From Agrocybe praecox (taxonomy: Eukaryota > Basidiomycota > Agaricomycetes > Agaricales > Agrocybaceae): a stretch of DNA of 64,000 nt. This document shows positions 11,457 to 24,584 of the stretch, piece by piece. The stretch is taken from positions 2,967,001-3,031,000 of the forward strand of contig OZ024843.1 in the NCBI GenBank assembly GCA_964017145.1, read 5' to 3'. Under the pieces are notes generated by a model. It was not told the DNA's origin, ran no database searches, and was given only the letters and a program-made list of their open reading frames with translations. A program made the translations under genes and the position numbers. Within the stretch, counting starts at the first letter, position 1; each line of letters opens with the position of its first letter.

Positions 11457-14400
11457 TCATATCTGTCTGTCAGACACTGTTCTCGTGTCAGTCATAGGGC
11501 TAAAAGAGATTGAACGGAAATAAACCACAAACCCGTATGCATATTCAACCTCGTCTACACTAGCACCCGCAGGGAATTCACCGGATGGAGGTTCTCTACC
11601 CAAATGACCACCAGGCGACGTTTCGATATCTTCATCCTCCACCGCACTTCCCTCGTCAAGCGCAAATGGCAACACCGGTCTTAAACCTGTACCAGCACTT
11701 GATCGGCGGCCTCCCGCAGGTGACTTTGACAATACTGCCATCGTCTTGGGACTCATGTGCTGAATCACGATCAATCAGCAAACGCGATCACTCAAGCTAC
11801 TTATCGATAGTTACCTCCCAGTTGTTGACATTCTCATCAACTACCTCGCGGTCGTCTCGAGCAGGATCCAAGCTCCTTTCATCCCCAAGGTCACCGATCG
11901 AAACTACACTTTCACTATCGCTGATACCATCCGTCATCTCTGAGACAAATGTGGGTAGTCTATGCCACGCAGAACTACCGACACCGAACATAGAATTTTC
12001 GGCGGCAGACGACTGCTGTTCATCCGACCATCCCAAGTCAGACAAATACTCCTCGTACTCTTCCTCAAACGCAATATCCTCGGCAATAAACGGCAGGAAT
12101 AGACTTTGGTCGGGTGCTCGCGAGCGAACAGGAGGGAAGACATCCGAGTCTACGACATTAGGTGTGCCAATCGGACGTATGAGACTTGACAGTGCTGGAT
12201 CTGCATGGAGACCCTCCATCTGGGACATACTTCCAGTGCGTCGATGCATTGGGTTCTGTTGATTCATGGACGCCGGACCATAGCGCTTGGTGTTGTCTAC
12301 GAGGCCCACATCAGTCCCAGAATACATCTAACCGGATTATGACCTACAAAATTTGACAAGATGACGGAGGGCCTGCTCTTGCGCCTAAAACATTACGTCA
12401 ATCTTCCAAAAAATGAGGGCGGTGATGAATGAAATGAATCACTTGTGCATCTCCAGCGTCATCGGGCTCGACTCCTGCTAGCCACTCGTCTCGAAGGTCT
12501 GGACGACAGTTCAAATATATTGATGTTATTACTTTCATGTTCGCTGTGAGGCGAGATTAGCCTAGTAAATCGTCATGTAACACGCGCAATTCTTACACTG
12601 TCTCCATTTCCGTCCACAGAATGGAACTTGACTTTTAATCAACTTCAACACATGCAACTGCAGCAGTGGATGGTTTACTCTCAAAACACGTTTGAGGACC
12701 GCCTATAATACGCGGAATGAGATACGAGTAAATAAAAAAAGAAACAATTGCAAAGGACCAGGAAATTGGACACCCACAGAACTCTTGTATTGCACAAGCA
12801 TCCATATCCGATGTGATCTACCTTTCGAAAGTTTCTGCATGATCTTGGCGAAATTGATAGTCGAGAAGAAGTTCCGCCACGAATAGTCGGTGATTAGCTC
12901 TATTTCTTCCTCCCTCTTTTCGCCGCTGGGGAGAGTGATGACCTTCCGGATATTTTGTTTAGGAGCTCGTTGCATATCGTCTTCGGGCCGAGTAGGCTGA
13001 GGATTCCTGGATAAATTCGTCAAGCAGTAACGGAAAAAGCTAGGAGTGTTATATTAGTTACCTAAGAAGTAATAGGAAAGAAAATAGCTATACTTGTTTT
13101 CCGGAGAATCAACCTTTGAGACGACGGAATTAGTCACTTCTTGAAGACCGAACATCTTCAGAATCAACAGCAGGCAGTTGGTATCTAGTAGGTGTTGTCC
13201 TAGGTGATGAAATTTCATGACATCTGGGTCCAAGATAAGTGAAAAACTAAATTAAAGAGTCCGGGATAGACCTACGCGAGACTTTGAACCATTTCAATAC
13301 AAGCAAGAGGATGGCAGAAACTGCTTTGGATGTGATTTCACGATGTCGAGTAACGTCGATATCATCTAAAGTCGGTGGTACCGAAGGTGGCTGTTCTTGA
13401 GCTACATGAATAGTCAGAACTTGCGATCTCGTTCAGGAAAAATGCTTACGAGACATGCCAGTGGGAGGGAACACCGAAGAAGTGGAAGATTGAGGGTTTT
13501 GCATATTCGAACCGGCAGAAACGGTGGCCAGTAGCAATTTCAATAAGATCAATACCCAGCCAGAGAGGACAGGAAGGATACCACTCTGCAGCGATTTAAG
13601 AAGTAGTGTAACTTGGACAATAATCAGTACTTACATAAATTTGCTCGACCCGCTTGAGGCGCATCAGGTCCTCCCTGCGTTCTCTTGCTTTGCGTTCGTC
13701 GGCACTGTCCTTGGCATTTTTCATTTCCTTCGTTGCTGCCTCTATTTCCTTGTCCAGCAAAGCTAGATCGGGAAGAGGTTCCTCGGACTCCGTTTCCTGG
13801 AAGAACTCTCAACATCAGCAAAAAAGATATCAACCCAAAAGTCAATGAGGCGCTCACATCTGCAATAAATGTCGATGATCTAAATTCAGCATCTGCCCCA
13901 GGCATTCGATCTAAACCACTCTCTGCTGTCATGCAGTCCTCTCTCGTCCTCCACATCTGTGCCAGGGATAAACTGACATACATGTGTTTACTATACAGTC
14001 TGTCGGCCTCATCGATGGCAAATGGCACTAATTTGGCGCTCTTCCCTTGTGCCCTAGAAAAAGGGAACAAGAAAGGTCGCGTTTGGTCGGTTTGGTATTG
14101 CTGTTTCTTTGGCTTTGGGGACGGAGGAGGGGTTGGAGCGGGTGTTGCAGGTTGAGGGTTGTGACGATAACCACCCTGCTGCTGCTGTTGGTGGAACTGT
14201 GAGGGCATACCGTGCGGATGACCACCGTGCATGTTTTCGTGTTCATCGTGATGATAGTGGTGTCGCACAGGAATGGGGACATAGGCTTTGGCTAATCGAC
14301 TTGTCAAGTTGCTAGAATTCGTAGCTTTGATAATGGGTGCATTGGCTAACGACGGAGGCGGAACAGAAGGCGGCGAGAACGTTGGGTATTTGACCGCTGT

Positions 14401-15677
14401 TTCTGCATGGAAAACATCGATGTCGATTGGAGAAGACTTGATCTTGTCGGCTTTAGAAGGTATTTTATGTGAGTGTGACGCTTCAACGGTGAACCAAGAA
14501 TTGGACGCACAGCTTTCAGTAGCGAGCGGAAGACCAGCAAGTTCTCGTGCTAGCTTCTTAACGCGGGCATGATCGCGGATGCCTCCCCAGCATGTGAGCA
14601 GTGTTTTCCAAAGTACTAGAAGTAGCTAGAAAGGAGTAAGTATATCTAGGACCTAGTGGTCCACGGATCAAATTGAAACCACCTTTTTGATAGGATAACC
14701 TTTGGCAGCTTTGTCGCGAAGGTTTGACACAACGTTGAATAAATATACAGGAAGTGGAGGGTCGAGGCTCACTAACGATTTTAATTACAAGGCATTTCCA
14801 GGACAAGTGTTATGGACTCACTTATTTCATCAGCAAAATCCTCGTGGCTTTTGAACACTTCAATGAGGTGGTATAGCATTCCAAGGTAAACAGACACTTC
14901 AGTTAGCACTTCTTCAGTAAGGTCTGCTCGGTCCTGGGCTGATACATGAAGGTGTTCTGCCTGCTGATCGCTTATATTACTGTAGAAATAATTTACATGA
15001 GTTGTACAGAGCCAAAAATACTATTACGCACCATAGCAAGTCATGTTTCCGACCCGCGATCTTCAAAGCTTCGACTATACTGCTGACTCCATTTGCAGTT
15101 CGGACCACTTTACAATTCTCAAATATCCAATGCAACTGATGCTCTGGCGATACAGTCTCTCCAAAGGTTCCTTCACACAATATCAGGGCATCCGAGACGC
15201 GTCGTAGAATAATGTAAATACCTTGTAGGATATAGAATAGCCGTCGGGCGTTTGTGAATCGGATTTCGGTATCGCGATGTTCCAAGCTTTCCAGAAGATA
15301 TTCTACATGTGCGCGTCTCTTTGCCAAAGGAGCTTTTGTCCATTCTCCTATCGTCAATGATTAGCGGGCAAGGCGCGTAGCATGATCGTAAAGACATGCC
15401 GTCATGAAATGACCCCTCCCAGGCTTTCATATTTTCCATTACCTGAGGCATCTCAATGTAAGAGTAGAATTCCTCAATTTCATTCATGACTGTGTCCTCG
15501 TCATCATATTTAAAATCAAAAAGCGATTGCTATAGAAAAGATCAATGTCTGCCATGTCCATCTTTTTTGGGCGGTTATTACCTTTGGCTTCTGGGCGGTG
15601 CCAACCATAGCTTTCAATTGACCGAGAGTGATGGAGTCTGTTGTGGTGGGACCATTGTCTTGCAGTGGAATGTTCAT
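11457..15677 (-). CDS. FAR11: STRIPAK complex subunit, Far11/STRIP family
   Basis: Scaffold subunit of the striatin-interacting phosphatase and kinase complex, which controls hyphal fusion, sexual development and septation in fungi. The start at 15677 (MNIPLQDNGPTTTDS) is joined by an intron to FDFKYDDEDTVMNEIEEFYSY, the beginning of the N1221 (STRIP N-terminal) domain. It continues with WTKAPLAKRRAHVEYLLES and RFTNARRLFYILQGTFGE. A His/Gln/Pro-rich disordered insert near 14100-14280 precedes SAKLVPFAIDEADRLY, the start of the DUF3402 C-terminal domain. The protein ends in an acidic, Ser-rich tail with the conserved HMSPKTMAVLSKSPAGGRR and VDEVEYAYG blocks. About a dozen introns are needed. 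The end at 11457 is uncertain because the frame stays open a little past the conserved EYAYG; a splice could change the last residues. Confidence 0.87.
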
Positions 15678-16478
15678 TTTGCTGCACAAGAATGATTGTG
15701 ACGTCTGTAGCAAGTAAGAAAGCTATAATAATGATCGATTTCGGATAATGCCATCATGCTATGATCCCAGCTCGCTTGCCAAGGTCACCTGCAATAAACA
15801 ATGGACCGGGTCGTCCCATCGGGACTCTGACAATGGGAAATGAACTTAGTAAAGCATGGGATTGCTTGGGAAAAAGGGCAAAAGCTGGATGACTCGGGAC
15901 TCATGATATGAATCTGTGTGCGCAGACTGTCGGCCCCGCCTCTGCCATGCGGGTACAGACAAGTTTTCAGGGGTTTCCCAGGAGATTTGAGAGATGGTTT
16001 CCGCAAACGTGGGTGCGTGGACTGCTTACGTAATGATATATATAAGGGAGGGGAATGTTTTGAATTTTTGCGGCATCTCCCCTTCAGCACCAGGCGGATC
16101 GACTCACTCACAGTTTGTCGATTTCAGTTGCCAGGTTTCCCTCTTCCTCGCAAACGACTAGGACGGGCCTCCGACAACAGCTCTGTGGGTGGAAAAGTAC
16201 TTTGCAGCTGGGCTCAACAATCCTCTCAAATCGTCTTTTTCTCATTCTCAAGGACTATCCTAAAAGGCACGCCTTCGCTGTGCGTTTGCCAACACCGCTA
16301 GCCCCCCACCGCCGCCGTCTGCTTCTCGTCTCTTTTACGACAGCTCTCACGACCACACTTTTCGCTCTCTTACCATCCTTGTTAATCAAGGACCTCCACG
16401 TAGACCAGGGTTTTCGCTGCCAACGACACATCCTCTTGTGTTTTTTGGCGCGCCGCTCTCGTCTTCCCTTCTCTGCAG
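15678..16478. other. Divergent promoter and long cyclin leader
   Basis: 801 bases between the STRIP start (-) and the cyclin start (+). The right half (about 16110-16478) is strongly pyrimidine-rich on the plus strand, as in many fungal 5' leaders. A 142-codon open frame at 16115-16543 begins here and overlaps the cyclin start out of frame, so it could act as an upstream ORF if transcripts begin before 16115. No separate gene is supported. Confidence 0.5.
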
Positions 16479-18900
16479 ATGCCAGTTCCCGTACCCCGTC
16501 AAACCAGGCCTATTGCTCATCCGGTCATCAAAAGCAAGCATAGCGCTCTAGGTCAGACAAATAAGGCACCCTACGTCACAGGCTCCTTGTCCGCCCAGCC
16601 ATTGGGGCCGCCACTTTCCTTTGGATACCGCGAGGAGTGGCCCAGCGCTCTACCTTCCTGGAGGAGGAACAAACAGCGCCTCAGTTCAGACGAAGTCGGA
16701 CAGCCTGCACGCCAGCTTCAGGCGCAGGATTTTTACCTAGGGTTGACTGCCGCGGGCAACGCGTCGGTCATTAAAGGGACTCACGCTCAAGCGTCCATCC
16801 CGCCCATGTATAATCTCTTCAGCAACCTTCATCGAGTATCAGATGAGAATAGTAGCGGCCGTAATCAGTATATCAGCCAAGGTGACGTCTGCGATGAGAT
16901 GAGCATCGATTACAGCATGAATGAAGCACTCCGCGACATGCAATGGGAGCTTATTGGGCGCGATGTGATCGATGCTATTGGGGAGGATCAACCTCAGACC
17001 TTCAACGGCAATCCGTCCCCTATCGAAGAAGTGACTGATTCGGCTAACCTCAAGAATCGATCATATCTCTCTGGTGCATTCACTCCCGTTTTTGAAGATC
17101 GATCTCCAGGATCCGGAAGTGGGCCTGATAGCGGTTCTAGTCCATTAGAGCCAGTGACGCCTTTTGGTGACTTTGTCGACCGTGCCGTTGCCGATGTTCA
17201 ACATTTCGCGGAGGACCATCGCTACGCCGAACATAATGTCACCACTGATCACAGTCAACATGACTCGCAATGCAATCCGGCTGCTTACCACGCACCACCA
17301 GTATTTCCATCCATTGCTGACGTACCCAAAGCGAAAGATGACTCTAATTCGGATACCGTCGCCCCGACCGTCAATGTCGGTTACAAAAAACTAGTCGAAC
17401 CACTGTCTGAATGGGTGGCGAATTACGTTTGGAAGGTTTGTACCATGGGGTATAGCTTGCCGGCCGCATTTGCGCAAACTTCGTAAGCATTGCAAACATT
17501 CCAATCGATAAACAGTGGAACTAATTATGACTTGAAACACAGGACGAATACGGGTTTCTATACGTTTACTGCGCCTAGCACCTTGGGCTCTTCCATCCAT
17601 TCCTTGCTGCTCTCTACCCTTTTGCAACCTTCTGCTGTGTTCTTGGCAATTTGGTACATTACACGTCTTCCTGTCTGCTTTTCAGGTGTGCCTCTCGGTC
17701 CCGAATATGCAAAGGAAGCTGTCTTTAGGGCTGCGCTTATGGGAGAGCCGGGCTTAGTACCCGGGCAGGACACGCCTGAGGCTAGTACTGCCTTCCGTCT
17801 CGTCGTTCTCGGATGCATGCTCGCGAATAAATGGTTAGATGACCACACGTTCAGCAACAAGACCTGGTATGTAACTTTTACCTCTCATTCATATGCAATT
17901 TTAACTGACCTTTTCTTTAAGGCAATCTATCTCGAATATTCCCGTACAGACTTTGAACAAGCTCGAGTTTCATGCCCTGGAAGCCTTTAATCACAACTTG
18001 TCGATTCCGGCAGAGCAATGGTCGCACTGGTTGTCGTACATTCTTGCGTACCATGCTTCTTTGGCATCACCAGGTTTCCCGCAGCCAATCTCTAGGCCTT
18101 CTGCCAACCCCCATTCGATCGTTCGTAGGGGAATTGAAGAAATCATACGAGCCTGCAAAATTACTAATACCGTTGCCGGTGTCCCTCAACCGGTCTTCCT
18201 TGGCCTCGAGGAAAGGCTGAAAGAGAGGTTGGAGAATGAACAGGCGATGGAGATCGATCTTGACGAAGATGGTCCTCTCAGAGAAGAATATTTACCCAAG
18301 CGCCGAGCCAGTAAACTGGTATCTCAGACTAATCTAGAGTCTAGTCAGAATAACGACAAATGGAATGCCACAGAGCCAATGCTTGCCAAAGCATTACCAC
18401 CACCAGCCAAATGGAGCCCTGCCGGAGATGAACCTATCCTTCGTGATAGGAATCGTGTAAGCGGACGTTACGTCGCCGTGCAACCACCTACAGCAGCCTC
18501 TGTCTGGCAACCTCTCGATATGCACTACAACCAGAACTGGAATCCCGTTAATCCTGCGGGTTTTAATTTGCATATACCTGCAAAATCGCAAACAGGGTAT
18601 ATGTACGGCATGCCGCCTTTTGGCCTCGCTCCCAGTTACGACGCCTTTGCTCATTCGACCTACACCCATTCGCGTTCTCAGTCCCTTTCTTACGATCAGG
18701 ACCCCCTTATGTCGCAACATATGCGAACATATTCTCAGTCGCGCTCCGATTACAAGTGCAGTGATCTGCGTTTGGGCAATGGCGAGCGCATTCCTGTCGT
18801 CGGAAATGAGTCTCGATGGATGGATGCGGCTGGTCATTATCCATACCATGGGCCAGCATATGTTCACATCCCTGCTATTGGCATTCAACCAGCGTGGTAA
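16479..18900 (+). CDS. Pho80/Clg1-type cyclin
   Basis: Predicted partner of a Pho85-like cyclin-dependent kinase. Three exons: 16479-17482, 17543 to about 17864, and about 17922-18900. The first 300 residues are disordered and Pro/Ser-rich. The cyclin box (about residues 300-480) reads LVEPLSEWVANYVWKV, then TAFRLVVLGCMLANKWLDD, HTFSNKTWQSIS, and LNKLEFHALEAFNHNLSIP. The pattern of a conserved KWLDD and NKLE..ALEAFNHNL is that of the Pfam Cyclin (Pho80) family rather than mitotic cyclins. The tail is low complexity, rich in Tyr, Pro and Ser. Start choice rests on the long leader and the MPVPVPRQTRP opening. Clg1-like is my best guess because of the very long disordered flanks; a different Pcl class is possible. 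Confidence 0.82.
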
Positions 18901-20177
18901 ACGACGAGCAAACAAACATAGGTCTTCTGAAAAGCTTCAGGAGCTGTCACATATTGCGGGCTTTTTCTCTTATTTTTTCCGTCTTTCTTTCTCTGTCTCT
19001 CGTCCCTTTTTTCCTAGATTCAGTCTCGTCTCGTCTCGTCTCGTCTCATCATCGTCATTATCGTTTATCACAATCATAACGCCATCGAACCTACACTACG
19101 CTCGACAAGCAAACCCGGCTACGTTTCTTTTCAAAGTAGATCGCGGGACTAGTTCCGTTTTTTCGTCTCTATCTCGTTTCATCACGCGTGTACTATCCTA
19201 TTTCCTTTCTTCTTCGACCACGGGCCTTTATCCGCTGCTGTCATTCTTCAGTGTCATCACAATGTTTCTTGGTTCATTTATTTCGACGACTTCCTCTCCC
19301 ATATGGTCGGTCATTCAGGACCCATCCCTTACAATAGCACTCATCGCGTCAGAACCCCGCCATCCACCTTCACTGTCGTTACCGTGCGTTCCCGGTTCGA
19401 CATATGTTTCCACCAATCGTTCCATCATTCGAAGAGAGAGAAGGAATCCATCTGTTTTCCATTCGGTCTCCCCAAGAACTGCCTTTTGTCGATTCTGCAC
19501 TGGACTTTTTTTCATTTTTTATTCGAGCCTTGTCTACATTGAATGGCATAAACTGTCCATATTTGCTCATCTCCCTCTCAAACACCTATCGTCTCTCACC
19601 TTTAAACGCCTTCGGTATTTATCATTACCCACTCACACTAATCGCCATCGTTACTCTCGGCTTCGTCGTATTGTACCGGCACATATTTGTTTCATGATTC
19701 TTTTTCTCTGTCTTTTCACCTTAACGTCTTCGCTTTTTTAAAACAATCTTCGCTTGGAGTTTGTTACGAAAAAAACGACTTAACCTATAAAAGCACAAAA
19801 ACATCTTTTCGTTTTCTTTGCGCTTCATTTTCTTTTCACGGCCTCCCCCCATATTCATCGAACACTCCCCCCGTCCGCTTATTCACTTGGCGGTCACCCC
19901 TTCCTACCTGTATACCACGTTTTTTGTTGATGTCATCGCTTTCATGTTTCTACGCATTTGCCCCCCCTCCATAACACTCGTAGAACAAAATTCTTCGTAC
20001 GTAGGTAGTCACGTTAACTTTCAGCACATCGTTGCAACATTTACTTCTGGGCTTGCATGCAATACATATGCTTATATCCTGGTCCCGGATTACCCTTGTG
20101 TGATGATGTGAAATTGAGGATACCTATTGCCTGAAGCTATGTAATACAGTGATGTTCGTTTAATTACACTCAAACCC
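18901..20177. other. Long pyrimidine-rich region downstream of the cyclin
   Basis: 1.28 kb between two convergent genes. From about 18960 to 19980 the plus strand is extremely T/C-rich with few purine runs, and this strand bias keeps a 373-codon frame open (18620-19741) that translates to Ser/Phe/Leu/Arg-rich nonsense. No domain, signal peptide or conserved motif is visible in it. It could be an unusually long 3' UTR, the leader of an unrecognised transcript, or a lncRNA. Confidence 0.4.
19023..19047. repeat. Pentanucleotide tandem repeat (GTCTC)5
   Basis: Five perfect tandem copies of GTCTC inside the pyrimidine-rich tract. It is a short simple-sequence repeat that is likely length-variable between strains. 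Confidence 0.9.
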
Positions 20178-23100
20178 TCAGATACGAACAACTATGAATG
20201 GAACCTAAATATTGTTCGTAATCAGACTTCTGGAAAAACCCGAGATATTTCTTGGACATGTACTGACCTCTACGTCTTCATCACTTTCATCGGTTACCAT
20301 TACCTCAACAATGAGATGCTTAACATGGGGTGGAATAGGCTTCTTGCTGACATGTTCCACAAGATGACTAAATTTCATGGGAAGTCTCTCATCGCTCTGG
20401 TAAATTAAAATACGCGGTCAGAACTCGATGCAGAGTGAGAGTAAATGGGTACAGACCTTTTTCTTGCCGATCCAAGAATTCCATAACATGCTAACTCCTT
20501 GGCTCACCATTGACACGGAAAGGTTGTGTTCTTTCTGGAAGAAATCGACGACATCTTTCAACGTAGGGTTGTTCCCGAATTCGAACCTATCCCAGAGGGT
20601 CCACTCTACGTCTCCGTACTTGGACTTCTTAGCAGCTATAGGTTCCGAGAATCCGAAGAATGGCAAAGCTAGATTGACGAATCCATTCTTGTAGTCTTCA
20701 AGTTTATTTTTTCCATCAATGATCTAGAAGAAAGTGATCGGTTAGGGTACATTCGGACTTGAGAGAGGTGTGCCTTGTCACCTTGTAAAGCTCCAAGCAA
20801 ACCAATCCAGTGACAAGAGAAGTGGTCGTTGCAATGGCGGGAATAATCTTCCCTGCGATTTGTTTCGTTGAATGTCTATCTGCTGGATTAATACTGTAGT
20901 TCATAGCTCGAAGGTTGGAGGCGGCAGTTATGAAATCAATATGATGATTGCTATCATCATCCTTTTCGAATTCACAGGGATTCAAGCGATAACCAGCGAG
21001 AGATGAAGGCGAAGGTAAATTTCCAGTCAAATCATCCGCATTGGCATCTTTTAAGGCCCTTGGTAAATGATAACCACAAAATCGTTGCAAAATCGCTACG
21101 TACCGTCACCGCCCGCATTCTGTGGTACAGGATCATTGTCAGAAATTTGAACTTTCACGCCGCTCCTGGGTGTGAATTCCGGGACGATCACTGAATCGGC
21201 GATCTTGCGGAATAGAGCAGGGTTTGTGTCACCGCGAAGGCCATAGTTGAAGGCATGTAAATTAGCAGCAGCGATGATGTATTCAAGATGGGTTGGCTGT
21301 CAATTCAAAAAGTCAGAATGTGCTTTTATCCCAAGAACGAAATTGGCATACATCGTTGGAATTGAACGTGAGCGGGTCGGGTGCCCTCTTAGGGCCACTC
21401 CAGAAAGGTTGGCCAGTGCTTGTCACAGCATCCTTGGGCAAACTGAAAAGGAGCTGACGAATATCGTTATTATAATCGCGCTCAAATTGCAATCGCGCCC
21501 AGATGATGCATTCTTCGAAAGTCAAAGGCTTATTGGTGACAAGGAAGGAAACAATTTGTTCAATTTGCTCCTTCTGCTGTCCGGAATATTTCAATGTATT
21601 TTCAAGGTAGTTGGGTTCCGAAAGATAAGCATTCGCGGCCTGAGCGGGCTTAACGAACAAGCTGTCAAATTGTGTTCGACTCCACTGCACACCAAAAAAA
21701 TCAGTGCTTCGCGAATAAACTGGGAATAACAAAGAATATACCTCAATCGTGTGATTAATTGCGTTGGGGAAATTTTTGATGGTACAAGAGGGTGTTTCTT
21801 TCTCTGGTGGATCTTGCGACGAGGCATACGACTCGGTCAAATTTGGAATGACCACTTGTGTATTACCCTTTGTGCCCAACGTACCCGACTCCAGAAGGGG
21901 TTTACGGTAAAAGACACATCGTTGGTCCATGTAAAGGCCTAAGAGAATTATCAGACATGGTCATACGAATAGGAATAGCTTAGCGGGAGTAACTTACGGG
22001 CTTTGATGTTGTCAAGAGCGTTTGTAACTCCGTCAATACTATCAAAGAAATCATCACCGTAAACATCTACAGACGATGAGTAATTTTTTCCAACGGAGAT
22101 AAGGAAAAAGACAGACTTTCGGTAGCAGGTCCAACCGGCTCCTGTTTAGCCAGGATCTTCCCAGTCAAATCAGGGTTCATCTCAGCTACGGCCACAGCCG
22201 CAACTTCAGCTTTGAATTGTCCAAGATCCTTTGCTCTGAAAAGGAATTGACGATTGAGGTTACTTTTCTCGATAGTATCCAAATCTGTGACATGGATGAT
22301 TCCATTGGGGCCAGATCCCAATCCCATCAAGCTCCAGTTCTTTAGCATTTCGCAGCCAATAGCTCCTGATCCTACTAGGAATTGGCGATGGTTCGCTATC
22401 TTCTCTTGGAACGTCTTTCCGAAGACTGCAATTTGACCATCATATCTTGATCCAATAGGTTTGCATTCCTCTTCGGATGGCAAATTGTTTGGTAGCGATT
22501 CCAAGGAGTCAAAATACATATGCTGGAAAGTAGGGTGGAATTTTGCAGAGCAAGCTTTGAGTACTTCCTGAGCGACGAAGCCACCCAAGACAGCATTCAT
22601 GGGAGATAGGTCGCCTGTAGCTTGATAGGAAAGCTCCTTGATGACCTTCTCATCCGCATCCTGATCGAGCTCTTTAGCTAAGGCGACCACTGCTGTTGCG
22701 TCTTCCTCGTTTCTGGGTCTGGGGAGACGACCGTTCCCATCAACAAATTCAGAGAGAGCTTGGAAGCCAACGTGCAGAGTGGAAGGTCTATCAAATTTAG
22801 CGAAATCCGTGATTAGATATTCTGGGTTTTTCGAGGACTCTCTCAGAGATTTCTAGAGAAGTGAATTAGTTACGCCTTTCAATATAAGATATAAGAGATA
22901 CGTACGAAGTTCAAAATCTTTGGCATCTTGACTTGGGTGAAAATTCCTCCGGTCTTATAATCACTTAACTCGGAGGTATCACCAATACTGAATGTATATG
23001 GTCCCTTCACACTAATCTTGCGAGGCTCGCACCCGTTGAGCTCTGTCATGCCTTGCACTTCGGTGAAAGTAACGAAATCACCGTCTTCAAGACCATGTCT

Positions 23101-24091
23101 AGTTTCGTCTAAACAGGTAACAACACCTTCTTTGTCCTAGTACATGTTCAGACATACTATTTCGATATAGTTGAATAAGATACCATTACCTTGTCGACAG
23201 AAACGATCATGCCGCTCAAAGGTTGTTCGCCTGTAGGATCCACACAAGCAAATTTAGGTCCAAAATCATTAAAAGCCGAACTGGGGAACATATCAATTTA
23301 CGATTCAAAGGTGATGAAGAAATAATAACTTGCCCAAATAGACCCCTGGTCTCAGCCGCGACGAAATGAACCCCATTCTCGTGCGTCCAGTCATTGATTT
23401 CCAGTTGTTTCTTGAACGAGGATCCACAAAGTACTACCACCTGTACATAGTTCTAAGATTGACGCCAAAATGGAGAACGAAAAGCGCACATGGAATCCTT
23501 TGATAAGATCAACTGTGATCTCCTCCCCTGGGTTACCTCCAAGGTCACGGACGGGAACATACGTGTTCAGCTCTGCCAATCGCGGTAAAGTAGCCGCTGC
23601 CCTCGATTTTCCAACGTCTTCGACGCGTAAGAAGAACTAAATCCTCATAAAAAATGTGGTTCTCGTGTCTGCTTTCACGACATACCTGGGTGCTTAGGTC
23701 TTGCACACTAACGGGCTCTGGGTCGTAGATAGTGACTGATTTGACACCTGCGAGGGCTATGTTCTTGGCTTTTTATGGAAAAAAGTAAGCCAGAAAATTC
23801 TAGAAGTTCCAAAGACTGGCTTACCAATTTCAACGCCCAAACCTTTCATGCCAATGATCAACACATTAGAAGCAGCCATCTTTTTCATGGCTGATATTGA
23901 ATCAGTATTAACACATAGAAATACATTTCGCGTAATTACCTTCATGACCAAGCACGTAGCTGAAGGGATTGAAAGTGAGCAATCAGTAGGATACATCCAA
24001 TCCCGGACACTTACAGTTGACGAGAGTAGAGGCCTTCGTCGATCGCAGCCTCGTCGATGTCCATTTGATTGGCAGGATTGGCGTCAGCCAT
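20178..24091 (-). CDS. UBA1: Ubiquitin-activating enzyme E1
   Basis: Essential enzyme that adenylates ubiquitin with ATP and holds it as a thioester before passing it to E2 enzymes. Start at 24091 ([14 protein letters not shown]). In order: inactive adenylation half with YSRQLYVLGHEAMKKM and [17 protein letters not shown]; first catalytic-cysteine half-domain; active adenylation half with [20 protein letters not shown] and [17 protein letters not shown]; second catalytic-cysteine half-domain with the catalytic Cys (codon 21784-21786) in [17 protein letters not shown]; and a C-terminal ubiquitin-fold domain. The ending needs care. Reading through gives a stop at 20205, but a 63 nt intron (20205-20267) leads to a 27 nt last exon giving EVPFIVVRI, which matches the conserved E1 C-terminus, so I place the stop at 20178. 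More than ten introns. All key residues are present. Confidence 0.96.
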
Positions 24092-24584
24092 AATGGATCG
24101 AAATAAGTTGTATTATGTGAGTTTGGTCAGGACAGAAGAGAATGAGGGAAGAGAGAGTTTGGTGGAGAAGCGCTGACTTTGACCAAAGGGGTCGCGATGT
24201 AATTACTGATCACATGATCTTGCATTGATAATCGGATCGGCGAACGTCGCCAGCTCGGGACCAGCTCCCCCTTCCCCGAGCCATGATCCAAATGACCCAT
24301 CGGAGTGAAGTAGAAAATAAAGTCCTGAAAGGAAAGTCATATAACTCGTATAAATATCAGAGATATTGGTCAACATAATAAAGACCGGGAAGCTCTTTGA
24401 ATGGAATCATAAGTCTTGACTAGAGGGTGGTCTACAAACGTCGAATATTTTATTATGGTAGAGAAAAAGAAACGATTTGAATTTCCATCGCAAATGGTTT
24501 TACAGTTGGGAGGTAAATGAGCCGTTGAGAAGAGATTTGAAACACCATAGAAAGCACAAGAGAAAGATGTAGTTGGGCGGTCCT
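24092..24584. other. UBA1 promoter / cactin 3' region
   Basis: 493 bases between two tandem minus-strand genes. The 5' side holds the UBA1 promoter; the 3' side is AT-rich and likely the cactin 3' UTR. No other gene seen. Confidence 0.5.

Noticed and set aside
11585..12262. 225-codon plus-strand frame
   Set aside because: Antisense to conserved STRIP coding sequence; Ser-rich shadow.
18620..19741. 373-codon plus-strand open frame overlapping the cyclin 3' end
   Set aside because: It starts inside the cyclin coding region in another frame and stays open because the strand is pyrimidine-rich. The translation is Ser/Phe/Leu/Arg-rich with no domain.
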